64,000 bases of DNA from Candidatus Halocynthiibacter alkanivorans (GTDB taxonomy: Bacteria > Pseudomonadota > Alphaproteobacteria > Rhodobacterales > Rhodobacteraceae), in NCBI RefSeq assembly GCF_003333265.1, contig NZ_QOLB01000141.1, positions 38,656 to 102,655 on the forward strand, written 5' to 3'. The notes below the pieces were generated by a model. The model saw only the letters and a program-made list of their open reading frames with translations, was not told the DNA's origin and did not search any database. Positions within the stretch are counted from its first letter, which is position 1. Every line of letters begins with the position of its first letter. A program made the translations under genes and the position numbers. Of this stretch, positions 28,297 to 38,494 are shown in pieces.

Positions 28297-29664
28297 ATGA
28301 ACGAATGGGTAAAATCCGCATGGCGCAACAAGCCACGAGTGCAGATGCCCGTCTATACGGATGAGGCGGCGCTGAACTCAGTTGAAACACAGCTTGCCAA
28401 ATATCCGCCGCTCGTCTTTGCGGGTGAGACCCGGACCTTAAAATCCGAGCTGGCAAAAGTCGCTTCCGGCGACGCGTTTCTGCTGCAGGGCGGCGATTGC
28501 GCCGAAAGCTTTTCGGCATTTTCCGCAGATGGGATCCGCGACACGTTCAAGGTGATGCTGCAAATGGCGATGGTGCTGACCTATGGTGCCAAGGTGCCAG
28601 TGGTCAAAGTGGGCCGTATGGCCGGCCAGTTTGCCAAACCACGCTCGACACCGACCGAGACCGTCGGGGGCGTGGAACTGCCAAGCTACCGTGGCGACAT
28701 CATCAACGGGTTTGACTTTAACCCTGCGTCGCGTGTGCCTGACCCCCAGCGGATGCTGCAGGCCTACACCCAGGCTGCCGCAACGCTGAACCTGCTGCGC
28801 GCCTTCTCCACGGGTGGTTATGCGGATGTGCACCAGGTGCATTCCTGGACGCTGGGCTTTGCCCGGGGCCAGGGAATTGAAAAATACCGCGAAATGGCGG
28901 ACCACATTTCTGACGCGCTTGACTTCATGCGCGCCGCTGGTGTGGACAGTTTTCGTGCGCATACGCTGCAGACCGTAGATTTCTACACCAGCCATGAATC
29001 GCTGTTGCTGGAATATGAAGAGGCGCTGTGCCGGATCGACAGCACCTCGGGCAAACCGGTTGCCGGCTCTGGTCACATGATCTGGATTGGCGACCGTACC
29101 CGCCAGCCTGACGGTGCCCACGTGGAATTCGCCCGCGGTGTTCAGAACCCCATCGGCCTGAAATGTGGTCCCACCACGACGGCAGATGATCTGAAAGTGC
29201 TGATGGCGAAGTTGAACCCGGAAAACGAAGCCGGCCGTCTGACGTTGATTGCGCGTTTTGGTGCCGGTTCGGTGGGCGACCATCTGCCGCGTCTGATCAA
29301 AACGGTGCAGGAAGAAGGCGCCAATGTGGTCTGGACCTGTGACGCGATGCACGGCAATACCATCAAATCTGCCAGCGGTTATAAAACCAGGCCGTTTGAA
29401 AGTGTGCTGCGCGAAGTGCAGGAGTTCTTTGCCATTCACAATGCAGAGGGCACCGTACCTGGTGGTGTGCATTTTGAAATGACCGGCGCCGATGTGACCG
29501 AATGCACCGGTGGTGTGCGTGCGGTGAAAGACGAAGACCTGTCAGACCGCTATCACACCGCCTGTGATCCGCGCCTGAACGCGTCTCAGTCGCTGGAACT
29601 TGCCTTCCTGGTCGCCGAAGAGTTGCGCGCCCGAAGCAAAGTGGGTGTCGCCAAAGCAAGTTGA
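28297..29664 (+). CDS. aroG: Class II 3-deoxy-7-phosphoheptulonate synthase (DAHP synthase)
   Basis: 455-residue enzyme condensing phosphoenolpyruvate and erythrose 4-phosphate, the first step of the shikimate pathway. Class II (plant/mycobacterial type) signatures: [12 protein letters not shown] at the N-terminus, [12 protein letters not shown] with the metal-binding Cys, [39 protein letters not shown] and [14 protein letters not shown], and the C-terminal [20 protein letters not shown] precedes the ATG. It is flanked by its own promoter and a strong terminator, so it is monocistronic. The symbol follows common usage; aroF or aroH would serve equally. Confidence 0.94.
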   Translation: MNEWVKSAWRNKPRVQMPVYTDEAALNSVETQLAKYPPLVFAGETRTLKSELAKVASGDAFLLQGGDCAESFSAFSADGIRDTFKVMLQMAMVLTYGAKVPVVKVGRMAGQFAKPRSTPTETVGGVELPSYRGDIINGFDFNPASRVPDPQRMLQAYTQAAATLNLLRAFSTGGYADVHQVHSWTLGFARGQGIEKYREMADHISDALDFMRAAGVDSFRAHTLQTVDFYTSHESLLLEYEEALCRIDSTSGKPVAGSGHMIWIGDRTRQPDGAHVEFARGVQNPIGLKCGPTTTADDLKVLMAKLNPENEAGRLTLIARFGAGSVGDHLPRLIKTVQEEGANVVWTCDAMHGNTIKSASGYKTRPFESVLREVQEFFAIHNAEGTVPGGVHFEMTGADVTECTGGVRAVKDEDLSDRYHTACDPRLNASQSLELAFLVAEELRARSKVGVAKAS

Positions 29665-29687
29665 GCCGGCTTAAAGCGCTGAAATAA

Positions 29688-29718
29688 GGAAAGCCGGGCA
29701 GTGATGCCCGGCTTTTTG
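29688..29718 (+). terminator. Rho-independent terminator after DAHP synthase
   Basis: AAAGCCGGGCA to 29700 and TGCCCGGCTTT from 29705, with loop GTGA, then a T-run. Confidence 0.9.
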
Positions 29719-29860
29719 TTGTTTCCGTGTCAGACCGGATTGGAGCTTCCTGTCCCATGTCTCTGGTCAGCTTTCTGCCGCAGTTTTCCAGCTCCGTCAG
29801 CTGGTTCGCGTTGGGTCGGGCCGCGTCGCCTGGCGCCGTTGCCAGCCTGCGCCGCGGGCC

Positions 29861-30655
29861 TCAGTCGTCAGATTTGACCAGCTGCAGATGACTGCGCCCT
29901 GGTGCCGCGCGCGGCGGGCGGGCCTCGGATTTCTCCACCGGTTTTTTGGCTTCAGCCATTTTTCTGGCGTCGGCAAGTTTGCGGGCTTCGGCGTAACCAG
30001 GGGGGATGCGCGATGGCACCCGTGGTTTCTTGTCTGTTTCCTGTTTCGCCATTTCCTTCACCGCTGCAGGGGCGCTCAGACGTGCATTGGTCAGCGTCTG
30101 GTCTTCATCGGTCAGAATGCGGCGGCCAACCACTTCGCCAATGCTGAAGCGGCGGGGCTGGCGACCGATTTCACCGGTGCTCTGGAAACAGCCGAGGATC
30201 CGGTTGACGTCGCCCAGATCGCTTTTCAGCGGTGTCAGCAGGATCTGCGCTTCCAACTCGCCACGGCCAATGCCTTTTTCCGCATGCAGCGTCATGGTGA
30301 CAAGACGCGGATCGGCAAACACGCTTTCCAGAACTTCGCCAAGACGGCCACGCGCATCGGGCAGGAACATCGCCGACAATGGCATGCCACGCACTTCCAT
30401 GCCCATCAGGTCGGTCAGATGCGCCCCGGCAAGACGGAACCGCGCCACACCCGGTGCGATGCGCTCCAGAATAAAGGCATATTCCAGTGAGTGGCTCAGG
30501 CCCCGCGGGTCGATATCGGTGCGCTGTGGCACTGCGCGGTTGTTGCGAATGCCATGCCAATAGGCTTCAACCAGCGAAATGGCCGGGAAATTGCTGTCGC
30601 TGCGGCGGACGGGCAGCTCGAAAATGTTAGTTCCGCTCATGTTGTCGTTCTTCAT
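29861..30655 (-). CDS. PAS-domain protein (PAS_5 type, alphaproteobacterial)
   Basis: 264 residues from ATG 30655, chosen because AGGTGA precedes it; the frame extends to 30745 without support. Residues about 20-160 look like the alphaproteobacterial PAS_5 domain (ISLVEAYWHGIRN, DIDPRGLSHSLEYAFILERI, RFRLAGAHLTDLMGMEVRG), which in this group senses unknown cues. The C-terminal 90 residues are rich in Lys, Ala, Pro and Arg (PPGYAEARKLADARKMAEAKK) and appear disordered. No kinase, cyclase or DNA-binding domain follows, so its output is unknown. It is divergent from yicC. Confidence 0.78.
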   Translation of the reverse strand: MKNDNMSGTNIFELPVRRSDSNFPAISLVEAYWHGIRNNRAVPQRTDIDPRGLSHSLEYAFILERIAPGVARFRLAGAHLTDLMGMEVRGMPLSAMFLPDARGRLGEVLESVFADPRLVTMTLHAEKGIGRGELEAQILLTPLKSDLGDVNRILGCFQSTGEIGRQPRRFSIGEVVGRRILTDEDQTLTNARLSAPAAVKEMAKQETDKKPRVPSRIPPGYAEARKLADARKMAEAKKPVEKSEARPPRAAPGRSHLQLVKSDD

Positions 30656-30858
30656 GGCATCACCTGTTCCAATTATAAAAGTCTTACACCTGGCAATATC
30701 GCGCAGACCGGGTTTCCCTGGCTGCGTGACTGAATCCGAAGACATTGTTCAGTGTGCAACCTTCTGTTAACTATCTCAGCAAGAATGCTTACTTAGACAT
30801 TAATATGTCATAATCGGGCGCTCTTGTGGAAACAAAACTAACAAATGGTTAACGCGCT

Positions 30859-31749
30859 ATGGTTCATTCGATGACAGGTTTTGCTGCCGCCAAAGGGCAG
30901 GCGGCAGGTTTTAGCTGGAGCTGGGATCTCCGGGCCGTCAACGGGCGCGGACTTGATCTGCGCCTGCGCCTGCCCGACTGGATTGAAGGGTTGGAGCCTT
31001 TGGTGCGTGCCGCGCTGAGCGCAAATATCGGACGGGGCAATGTGACGCTGAATCTGCGTCTGGCGCGGGATGATGCCGGGTCTCAGCCCGGGCTGAACCC
31101 GGAGGCGCTGGAGCAGGTGCTGACCGCGCTGCATCAGATCCGGGACGCCGCCAACCGTAAGGGGATTGAATTGCTGCCCGCCAGCGCTGCGGATGTGATG
31201 GCCCAGCGCGGCGTGATGGATGGCCCGCGCGAAGAGGCGGACGGGGCCGCGTTGCTGACCGCATTGAAAAAAGAGCTTCCAGATCTGATCATTGCGTTCA
31301 ACGAGATGCGGGCCAGCGAAGGTCAGGCGCTCAAATTGGTGCTGCTCAATCAGGTGGCCAGAATCGAAACCCTGTCTGTGCGCGCCACCGCGCTGGCCGC
31401 AGAGCGCCGCCAGATGCTCGGCGCGCGTCTGCGCGAACACCTGACGCGGGCACTTGGGGCGCTTTCTGAAGCCGATCCGGACCGGGTGGCCCAGGAGCTG
31501 GCACTGCTGGCGGTCAAGGCGGATATCACCGAAGAACTGGACCGGCTGCACGCCCATGTTGCTGCCGCAAGGGCGCTGTTGAAAGCCGAAGGTCCCGTCG
31601 GGCGCAAACTTGATTTTCTGACTCAGGAATTTAACCGCGAGGCCAATACGCTCTGTTCCAAGGCCGGTTCCGCAGCTCTGACCGCAATCGGGCTTGACCT
31701 CAAAGCCGTGATCGACCAGATGCGGGAGCAAGTTCAAAACGTCGAATAG
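30859..31749 (+). CDS. yicC: YicC family protein (endoribonuclease family)
   Basis: 296-residue protein with the YicC N-terminal signature ([28 protein letters not shown]) and the C-terminal DUF1732 region ([22 protein letters not shown]). E. coli YicC acts as an endoribonuclease affecting small RNA stability. It is followed 11 bases later by gmk, the usual yicC-gmk pairing. Confidence 0.93.
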   Translation: MVHSMTGFAAAKGQAAGFSWSWDLRAVNGRGLDLRLRLPDWIEGLEPLVRAALSANIGRGNVTLNLRLARDDAGSQPGLNPEALEQVLTALHQIRDAANRKGIELLPASAADVMAQRGVMDGPREEADGAALLTALKKELPDLIIAFNEMRASEGQALKLVLLNQVARIETLSVRATALAAERRQMLGARLREHLTRALGALSEADPDRVAQELALLAVKADITEELDRLHAHVAAARALLKAEGPVGRKLDFLTQEFNREANTLCSKAGSAALTAIGLDLKAVIDQMREQVQNVE

Positions 31750-31760
31750 GAGCCGGGTCC

Positions 31761-32405
31761 ATGAGCAAAGATCGTCGCGGATTACTTATCATCCTGTCCT
31801 CGCCTTCAGGTGCCGGAAAATCCACCCTGTCGCGGCGTCTTCGCGACTGGGATTTTTCGGTGCGTTTTTCGGTCTCCGCCACCACGCGCAAACCGCGTCC
31901 GGGCGAAGTGGACGGCGAAGATTATTATTTCCGCAGCCATGACGCGTTTGAAGCGCAGATCGCTGCGGATGAAATGCTGGAACACGCGCGCGTTTTTGAC
32001 AATTATTACGGCTCGCCCAAAGCGCCGGTGGAAGAGGCGATTGCCGCCGGTCAGGACGTGTTGTTTGACGTGGACTGGCAGGGTGGTCAGCAGATCCGCA
32101 ACTCAGTGCTGGGCAAACATGTGTTGTCAGTGTTCATCCTGCCGCCCTCAATGGCCGAGCTGGAACGCCGGCTGATTGCGCGGGCGCAGGACGCGCCAGA
32201 CGTGATCGAGGCCCGTATGGCCAAAAGCCGCGATGAAATCAGCCATTGGCCGGAATATGACTATGTGCTGATCAATGATGATCTGGACAAGACCTTTGAA
32301 CAACTGAAAACCATCGTCACCGCCGAACGGATGCGCATCAGTCAGCAACCCGATCTTGTCGCCCGTGTGCGCCAGCTGAACAAAGAATTCGAGCAGCGCG
32401 ACTGA
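31761..32405 (+). CDS. gmk: Guanylate kinase
   Basis: 214-residue nucleotide kinase converting GMP to GDP. P-loop SPSGAGKST is at residues 14-22, followed by the GMP-binding [19 protein letters not shown] and [12 protein letters not shown]. The length and the C-terminal [12 protein letters not shown] segment match the family. AGGAG precedes the ATG. Operon with yicC. Confidence 0.96.
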   Translation: MSKDRRGLLIILSSPSGAGKSTLSRRLRDWDFSVRFSVSATTRKPRPGEVDGEDYYFRSHDAFEAQIAADEMLEHARVFDNYYGSPKAPVEEAIAAGQDVLFDVDWQGGQQIRNSVLGKHVLSVFILPPSMAELERRLIARAQDAPDVIEARMAKSRDEISHWPEYDYVLINDDLDKTFEQLKTIVTAERMRISQQPDLVARVRQLNKEFEQRD

Positions 32406-32432
32406 TCCGGGCCGCCTCAGCCGTTCTGCAAT

Positions 32433-32807
32433 TTAGTTGATATATTCAGCGGACTGCGGCGCGGCGTCAATAATATCAAAATCCAGCGCCGGGCAGAGCG
32501 AAGTAACTTCATTGATCACCATGGCCGGCACCGGAAGTCCCGCAGCAATCGCGCGATAGCAGCCGGCATAGCCGCTGGCCTGCAAAATCATTGCCAGGTC
32601 AAGGCAGTCAAACTCCGCCGTGAATGCCATAGATATGACCAGATCCGGCTTGCGTTCCGTCAGGAGTGCAGGGGTGATTTCGTGATAATTTACAGACGTG
32701 ACATCGCTCAGGCCTGACAAAATCAGGTGTAAGTCAGCCGGGTTGGAATTGTCCCGTACGGTCAGCACAATCCTGTTTCCCGAAGTCAATTTACCGTCTG
32801 ATTTCAT
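32433..32807 (-). CDS. Hypothetical protein, 124 residues
   Basis: Not recognised. The sequence has alternating hydrophobic strands and helices (IVLTVRDNSNPADLHLIL, PDLVISMAFTAEFDCLDLAMIL, AIAAGLPVPAMVIN), suggesting a small alpha/beta fold rather than random translation. There are no membrane segments or signal peptide. Base composition is somewhat lower in GC than its neighbours. It lies alone between gmk and the LysR gene. The ATG at 32807 has only a weak ribosome binding site. It could be a remnant of a larger protein. Confidence 0.5.
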   Translation of the reverse strand: MKSDGKLTSGNRIVLTVRDNSNPADLHLILSGLSDVTSVNYHEITPALLTERKPDLVISMAFTAEFDCLDLAMILQASGYAGCYRAIAAGLPVPAMVINEVTSLCPALDFDIIDAAPQSAEYIN

Positions 32808-32964
32808 ATCGTTACCGTAAGTGGAATGTTATGGCTGTACCAGTTTTTGCTGTCAGAGATATGACCTGGAAACGGGAGTGACTTCAATATGTAAAGTAAA
32901 CCATTTCACATATTAATCTGGCGCTTTCTGTTTGTAGCCAAGGCGGCCCGATCAGTGCTTTGGC

Positions 32965-33873
32965 TCAGCGCGGCAGCATATCTTCGACATTGATCTGCTG
33001 TTTCAGCCAGTCACAAAAGAAGTTCAGCGCCGGATCCGCTGCTTTGTCGACCGGCCAGACCAGGTAGTAGTCGCCCAGGCTCACCGCAGGTCCCTGCATC
33101 GCCCGCACCAGGCGTCCGTCGCTTAATTCCCGCTCCACCAGGTAATCCGGCAGCAACGCAACCCCAAGACCGTGCACCGCCGCCTGCGTGATGGTGGAAA
33201 ACTGGTCATAGAGCGTGCCGGTCAGCGGACCGGGCTCTACCCCGTTGGCCGCCATCCAGTTTTCCCAGGCACTGGGGCGGGTTTCAATATGCAACAGCGG
33301 CAGGCGGCACAGATCACCTGGTCCGCGCAACGTGACTGACCGCAATAGCTCCGGTGCGCAGACCGGGATCACATATTCGGTTTTCAACTTCATATGCCCG
33401 GCGCCAGGCCAGTCGGTGGTGCCAAAATGCAGAGCGGCATCAAACCCTTCGCTGTCAAAGTCAAACGGCGCCAGTCTTGTGGCCATATTGATGGTGATCT
33501 CCGGGTGTGAGCGGGCAAAATCGGCCAGACGTGGCACCAGCCAACGCATGCCAAAGGTGGGCAGGATCGCCAGATTAAGCGAACCACCGCCGGGATTGGC
33601 CCGCAACTTCAGCGACGCCTGGGCGATCTGCTGCAGCGCTTTGCGCACTTCCTGAGCATATTGCCGTGCCGCTGGCGTCAGATGCAGCCGCTTTTTCTCG
33701 CGGATGATCAGTGTCACCCCCATCTGCCCCTCCAGCACCTGCAACTGCCGGCTAACCGCCGATTGCGTGAGATCAAGTTCCTGTGCCACCGCAGTGGCGG
33801 AGCCCAACCGCTCCAGCGCTTCAAGCGCCCGCAGCGAGGAAATCGAGGGTAAGAAGCGGCGTGGAGCGATCAT
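32965..33873 (-). CDS. LysR family regulator, probable GcdR-type activator of the adjacent lysine/glutarate operon
   Basis: 302-residue LysR protein. The N-terminal winged helix contains [36 protein letters not shown], and the effector domain contains [16 protein letters not shown] and [11 protein letters not shown], close to the GcvA subgroup. It is divergent from glutaryl-CoA dehydrogenase with a 123-base gap, the same arrangement as gcdR-gcdH in Pseudomonas, so it probably responds to a lysine or glutarate intermediate (inference). Confidence 0.88.
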   Translation of the reverse strand: MIAPRRFLPSISSLRALEALERLGSATAVAQELDLTQSAVSRQLQVLEGQMGVTLIIREKKRLHLTPAARQYAQEVRKALQQIAQASLKLRANPGGGSLNLAILPTFGMRWLVPRLADFARSHPEITINMATRLAPFDFDSEGFDAALHFGTTDWPGAGHMKLKTEYVIPVCAPELLRSVTLRGPGDLCRLPLLHIETRPSAWENWMAANGVEPGPLTGTLYDQFSTITQAAVHGLGVALLPDYLVERELSDGRLVRAMQGPAVSLGDYYLVWPVDKAADPALNFFCDWLKQQINVEDMLPR

Positions 33874-33877
33874 CTAT

Positions 33878-33920
33878 TCGTTTTACTCATGAAGTCATGC
33901 ATAAATCTCGTTTTATCATG
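33878..33920. promoter_or_regulatory. Candidate LysR operator: direct repeats in LysR/gcdH gap
   Basis: TCGTTTTACTCATG at 33878-33891 and TCGTTTTATCATG at 33908-33920 differ by one base and lie 30 bases apart. A small inverted repeat, CATGA-AG-TCATG, spans 33888-33899. The position just upstream of both genes suits a LysR-type site. Confidence 0.5.
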
Positions 33921-33996
33921 CGTTCCATTCGGGGTAAAACAGATTCAACCGCGCCGGTCCGGACCCTGGCGCCCCCGTTGCAACGAAAGACATATC

Positions 33997-35217
33997 ATGA
34001 CCGACAGACCTGCACTCAAAGCCAAAGACGCGCCCGAACTTTCTTCCTTCAACTGGCAGGACCCGCTGTTGCTGGAGCAGCAACTGAGCGAGGAAGAGCG
34101 GATGATGCGTGACTCCGCCCGGGCCTATTGCCAGCAAAAACTGGCACCGCGCATCGTCGACGCCTATGCCAACGAGGCCACCGACCCCGAGATCTTCCGC
34201 GAAATGGGCGACATGGGCCTGCTCGGCATCACCGTGCCGGAGCAATATGGTGGTCTTGGCGCCGGCTATGTCTCCTATGGTCTGGTGGCGCGCGAAGTGG
34301 AGCGCATTGACTCCGGCTACCGCTCGATGATGTCGGTGCAAAGCTCGCTGGTGATGTATCCGATCTATGCCTATGGCTCCGAAGAGCAGCGGCAAAAATA
34401 CCTGCCTGGCCTCGCCGCCGGCACGCTGATCGGTTGTTTTGGCCTCACTGAGCCCGACGCCGGCTCTGATCCGGGTGGCATGAAAACCCGCGCTGAAAAA
34501 ACGCCCACCGGTTATAAACTGACCGGGTCCAAAATGTGGATCTCCAACTCTCCGATTGCGGATGTGTTTGTGGTCTGGGCCAAATCCGACGCCCATGGCG
34601 GCAAAATCCGGGGCTTTGTGCTCGACAAGGGTATGACCGGCCTCTCAGCACCAAAAATCGGCAATAAACTGTCCTTGCGTGCCTCGATCACCGGCGAGAT
34701 TGTTATGGACGGCGTAGAGGTCGGTGAAGACGCCCTGCTGCCCCATGTCGAAGGTCTCAAAGGCCCGTTTGGCTGTCTCAACCGGGCGCGTTATGGCATC
34801 TCCTGGGGCGTTATGGGCGCGGCTGAATTCTGCTGGCACGCCTCGCGCCAGTATGGTCTCGACCGCAAACAGTTCAACAAACCCCTGGCCCAGACCCAGC
34901 TGTTTCAGCTGAAACTGGCCAATATGCAGACCGAGATCACCCTTGGATTGCAGGCCGCGCTTCAAGTTGGCCGTTTGATGGACGCCGCTCAGGCCGCGCC
35001 CGAAATGATCTCGCTGATCAAACGCAACAACTGCGGCAAAGCGCTCGAAATCGCCCGTCACAGCCGCGACATGCATGGCGGCAACGGTATTTCCGGTGAA
35101 TTCCAGGTTATCCGCCATATGATCAACCTTGAAACGGTGAACACCTATGAGGGCACCCATGACGTGCATGCGCTGATCCTGGGCCGGGCCCAGACCGGCC
35201 TGCAGGCGTTTTTCTGA
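33997..35217 (+). CDS. gcdH: Glutaryl-CoA dehydrogenase
   Basis: 406-residue acyl-CoA dehydrogenase. It oxidises and decarboxylates glutaryl-CoA to crotonyl-CoA in lysine, hydroxylysine and tryptophan degradation. The frame is open from 33889, but ATG 33997 gives the family N-terminus ([13 protein letters not shown]). It is identified as glutaryl-specific by [13 protein letters not shown] with Arg109 (equivalent to human Arg94) and the C-terminal [17 protein letters not shown] with catalytic Glu385 (equivalent to human Glu370). The FAD-site segments [13 protein letters not shown] and [10 protein letters not shown] are also present. It leads the operon and is followed 10 bases later by the fused E1 gene. 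Confidence 0.94.
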   Translation: MTDRPALKAKDAPELSSFNWQDPLLLEQQLSEEERMMRDSARAYCQQKLAPRIVDAYANEATDPEIFREMGDMGLLGITVPEQYGGLGAGYVSYGLVAREVERIDSGYRSMMSVQSSLVMYPIYAYGSEEQRQKYLPGLAAGTLIGCFGLTEPDAGSDPGGMKTRAEKTPTGYKLTGSKMWISNSPIADVFVVWAKSDAHGGKIRGFVLDKGMTGLSAPKIGNKLSLRASITGEIVMDGVEVGEDALLPHVEGLKGPFGCLNRARYGISWGVMGAAEFCWHASRQYGLDRKQFNKPLAQTQLFQLKLANMQTEITLGLQAALQVGRLMDAAQAAPEMISLIKRNNCGKALEIARHSRDMHGGNGISGEFQVIRHMINLETVNTYEGTHDVHALILGRAQTGLQAFF

Positions 35218-35227
35218 GGGGAATGGC

Positions 35228-37444
35228 ATGGACCGCGCCGAAATCGTTCATCAGAATTTCCTGAACCGCGTCAGTGCGGGCAACCTGCCGGTCTCAGACG
35301 GTGCGCCGAGCCTTGCCGCCAGTGGCATGAGCCGCGAAAAACTGGTGTCGTTGTTCCAGTCCCAACTGCTGTCGCGTCATCTTGACCGCCATTCGCGCAA
35401 ACTTCAGGCGCGCGGGCAGGGGTTCTATACCATCGGATCCTCAGGGCATGAGGGCAACGGTGCCGTCGCGCTGGCGATGCGTGTCACCGATCCGGCCTTC
35501 CTGCACTATCGCGGCGCCACCTTTCAGATTGCCCGTGCCAGCCAGGTGCCGGGGCAGACACCACTGTGGGACATGCTGCTGTCTTTCACCTCCTCCTCGG
35601 ATGATCCGATCTCCGGCGGCCGTCACAAGGTGCTCGGCTCCAAAGCTCTGAACATCCCGCCGCAGACCTCGACCATTGCTTCGCATCTGCCCAAGGCGGT
35701 TGGCGCGGCCTATTCCATGGGTCTGGCGGCGCGGCGTCCGCCGGAACACCTGGAATGGCCCTGCGACAGCATCGCCATGTGTTCCTTTGGCGACGCCTCG
35801 CTGAACCACTCCACCGCCCAGGGCGCGATCAACACCGCTGGCTGGACTGCCTGGCAAAACGTGCCGCTGCCGCTGATGTTTGTCTGCGAAGACAACGGCA
35901 TTGGCATCTCCACCAAAAGCCCCGGCGGCTGGGTTGCAGCCAATCTCGCCAACCGCCCCGGCCTGCAGTATTTTCGCGCCGACGGGCTGGACCCGGTTGC
36001 TTGTTATACCGCCGCGAAAGAAGCCGCCGACTGGATCCGCACGCAACGTAAACCGGCAGTACTGCACATGAATTGCGTGCGCCTCTATGGCCATGCCGGA
36101 CCTGATGTGCAGACCGCCTATATGAGCCGCGAAGAGGTCGAGGCCACCGAGGCCCATGACCCGCTGCTTTATTCCGCCCGCCGGGTGATGGCGGATGCCG
36201 GCCTCTCAACCGAAGATGTGCTGCGGCTTTACAACGATACTGACGCCCGCACCGCGCGGGCCGCTGAACAGGCAATCACCCGGCCACGGCTGCAAAATGC
36301 GGACCAGATCATGGCCGCCATCGTGCCGCCAAAACGGGAGTGCGTGCCGACAAATGGCCCCTCTGAAGAGCTGCGCGCCGCCACTTTTGGCGCGCCTGAC
36401 ATGCGGGCAATGAAAGAGCCGCAGCATATGGCCAAGCTGCTGAACATGGCGATGACCGACCTGATGCTGGCCCATGAGGACATCGTCATGGCCGGCGAAG
36501 ATGTCGGCAACAAAGGCGGCGTTTACGGTGTCACCCAGCGCCTGCAGCAACGTTTTGGCCAGGACCGGATGATCGACACGCTGTTGGATGAGCAATCGAT
36601 CCTCGGTCTGGCCATTGGCCTCGGGCAAAACGGCTTCCTGCCGATGCCGGAAATCCAGTTTCTGGCCTATCTGCACAATGCCGAAGACCAGATCCGCGGC
36701 GAGGCAGCGACGCTGTCTTTCTTCTCAGACGGTCAGTATACCAACCCGATGGTGCTGCGCATCGCCGGGCTTGGGTATCAACGCGGCTTTGGCGGCCATT
36801 TCCACAATGACAATTCACTCGCGGTTCTGCGCGATATACCAGGTATCATTCTTGCTGTGCCTTCAAACGGTTATGATGCGGTGCTGATGTTACGTGAAGC
36901 GGTGTGCCTGGCGCGCGAAGAACAGCGCATCGTGGTTTTTGTCGAACCGATTGCGCTTTACATGACCCGCGACCTGCATGAGGCGGGCGACAATGGTTGG
37001 TGTTTTGACTATCCACTGTCGGGCAGTGATAGCATCCCACTGGGCCAGATCGGTGTGCATGGTAACGGCAAAGATGTGGCCATCGTCACCTATGGCAATG
37101 GCGCCTACCTGTCGCGCAAAGCGCAGAAAACCCTCGCCGCTCAGGGCATCAACATCCGCATTATCGACATGCGGTGGCTGTCGCCTTTGCCTGAAGATGC
37201 GATCATAAGTGCTTGTAAAGGTGCTCAAAACATCCTGGTCGTGGATGAATGCCGTCACACCGGTTCGCAATCTGAGGCCTTGATGGCATTGTTCACCGAA
37301 CAAAGCAGCCAGCCAGTGAGCCGCATCACCGCCAAAGACAGTTTCATCGCCACCGGTCCCGCCTATGGTGCCACCTTGCCAAGTGTGGACGAAATTGTTG
37401 AACGAGTTCAGTATATTATCCGCAATACCGGAGGCAGATCATGA
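35228..37444 (+). CDS. Fused E1 alpha-beta thiamine-pyrophosphate 2-oxoacid dehydrogenase, predicted 2-oxoadipate-specific
   Basis: 738-residue single chain joining the alpha and beta halves of a branched-chain/acetoin-type E1. The alpha part (about 1-340) has IGSSGHEGNGAVALAM near 69-84 and the thiamine-binding span GDAS at 188-191 to NGIGIS at 223-228. The beta part (about 395-738) has MAMTDLMLAHEDIVMAGEDVG, IDTLLDEQSILGLAIGLG and VVDECRHTGS. In most such enzymes alpha and beta are separate genes or the E1 is of the OdhA type. Context (gcdH before, ALDH7 after) predicts 2-oxoadipate as substrate, giving glutaryl-CoA. No E2 or E3 gene is in the window. The activity is inference; the domain calls are firm. 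Confidence 0.85.
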   Translation: MDRAEIVHQNFLNRVSAGNLPVSDGAPSLAASGMSREKLVSLFQSQLLSRHLDRHSRKLQARGQGFYTIGSSGHEGNGAVALAMRVTDPAFLHYRGATFQIARASQVPGQTPLWDMLLSFTSSSDDPISGGRHKVLGSKALNIPPQTSTIASHLPKAVGAAYSMGLAARRPPEHLEWPCDSIAMCSFGDASLNHSTAQGAINTAGWTAWQNVPLPLMFVCEDNGIGISTKSPGGWVAANLANRPGLQYFRADGLDPVACYTAAKEAADWIRTQRKPAVLHMNCVRLYGHAGPDVQTAYMSREEVEATEAHDPLLYSARRVMADAGLSTEDVLRLYNDTDARTARAAEQAITRPRLQNADQIMAAIVPPKRECVPTNGPSEELRAATFGAPDMRAMKEPQHMAKLLNMAMTDLMLAHEDIVMAGEDVGNKGGVYGVTQRLQQRFGQDRMIDTLLDEQSILGLAIGLGQNGFLPMPEIQFLAYLHNAEDQIRGEAATLSFFSDGQYTNPMVLRIAGLGYQRGFGGHFHNDNSLAVLRDIPGIILAVPSNGYDAVLMLREAVCLAREEQRIVVFVEPIALYMTRDLHEAGDNGWCFDYPLSGSDSIPLGQIGVHGNGKDVAIVTYGNGAYLSRKAQKTLAAQGINIRIIDMRWLSPLPEDAIISACKGAQNILVVDECRHTGSQSEALMALFTEQSSQPVSRITAKDSFIATGPAYGATLPSVDEIVERVQYIIRNTGGRS

Positions 37445-38478
37445 GCCGGAAATCCGCTCTTGTCATCGCCCCCGGTCGTGGCACCTATAACAAAGAGGAA
37501 CTTGGCTACCTGGCCCGGCACCATGGCGACAAGCGGGATCTGATCGCCGGATTTGATGCGTTGCGTCGCGCCAGCGGCGAGACCCCGGTCTCTGAACTCG
37601 ACGGTGCCACAATTTACAGCGCTGCACGCTTTACCCGCGGCGACAATGCGTCGGCGCTGATCTATAGCTGCGCCTATTCTGATTACATGAGCATTGATCA
37701 GCAACTGTTTGATATTGTAGGAATTACCGGCAATTCGATGGGCTGGTATGTTGCCATGGCCTGCGCCGGTGTGTTGACGGCGGATGCCGGGTTCGAACTG
37801 GTCAATACCACCGGGCGGCTGATGCATGACAGCATGATCGGTGGCCAGATCCTCTATCCGGTGGTGGATGAAAACTGGGTCGAGGTTCCCGGCCGGCGCG
37901 CCGCGCTGATGCAGATGATTGATGACACCGACGGGCTTTACCTGTCGATCGACCTCGGCGGTATGATTGTTTTTGCCGGCACCGAGGCCGCTCTGGAAAC
38001 CGCAACCGCCCGGCTGGATCCCCTGCAGGGGCGTTTCCCGATGCGGCTGAAAAACCACGCGGGCTTTCACGCGCCGCTGCAACAGCCAGTGGCAGAGCAG
38101 GCGCAATCGGCGCTGGCACATCTGTCGCTGCAGCAACCGCACAGCCCGCTGATCGACGGGCGCGGTGCGCTGTGGCAACCGCCACTCAGTGACCTCGCGG
38201 CCCTGTGGCGCTACACGCTCGGCCGCCAAATCGTGACCCCCTATGATTTCACCCGCGCTCTGCGCAATGCGCTGCGCGAACTGGCACCCGATGTGGTCAT
38301 CATCCTGGGCCCGGGCACCACGCTGGGCGGCGCCGTGGCGCAGACCCTGATTGCCAGTGACTGGCACGGGCTGGGCAATAAATATGATTTTTCTGCACGC
38401 CAGGACGCTGATCCCCTGATCCTGTCGATGGGAATTGCGGCGCAACGCGACATCGTAACCGGCGATAAACACGGCTAA
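37441..38478 (+). CDS. FabD-like acyltransferase (acyl-carrier-protein malonyltransferase fold)
   Basis: 345-residue protein of the malonyl/acyl-transferase fold. The nucleophile elbow is GNSMGW with Ser99, in place of the common GHSLGE. A candidate catalytic His210 lies in KNHAGFHAPLQ, matching the FabD GAFHSPLM position. The usual substrate Arg of malonyl-specific enzymes is not obvious. It is shorter at neither end, so it is not truncated. It overlaps the fused E1 by 4 bases (ATGA), implying a joint product or stoichiometric complex. A role as acyl acceptor or transferase for the E1 product is a hypothesis; a polyketide or fatty-acid role is unlikely in this context. Confidence 0.78.
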   Translation: MSRKSALVIAPGRGTYNKEELGYLARHHGDKRDLIAGFDALRRASGETPVSELDGATIYSAARFTRGDNASALIYSCAYSDYMSIDQQLFDIVGITGNSMGWYVAMACAGVLTADAGFELVNTTGRLMHDSMIGGQILYPVVDENWVEVPGRRAALMQMIDDTDGLYLSIDLGGMIVFAGTEAALETATARLDPLQGRFPMRLKNHAGFHAPLQQPVAEQAQSALAHLSLQQPHSPLIDGRGALWQPPLSDLAALWRYTLGRQIVTPYDFTRALRNALRELAPDVVIILGPGTTLGGAVAQTLIASDWHGLGNKYDFSARQDADPLILSMGIAAQRDIVTGDKHG

Positions 38479-38494
38479 CTCTGAGGAGAGCATC

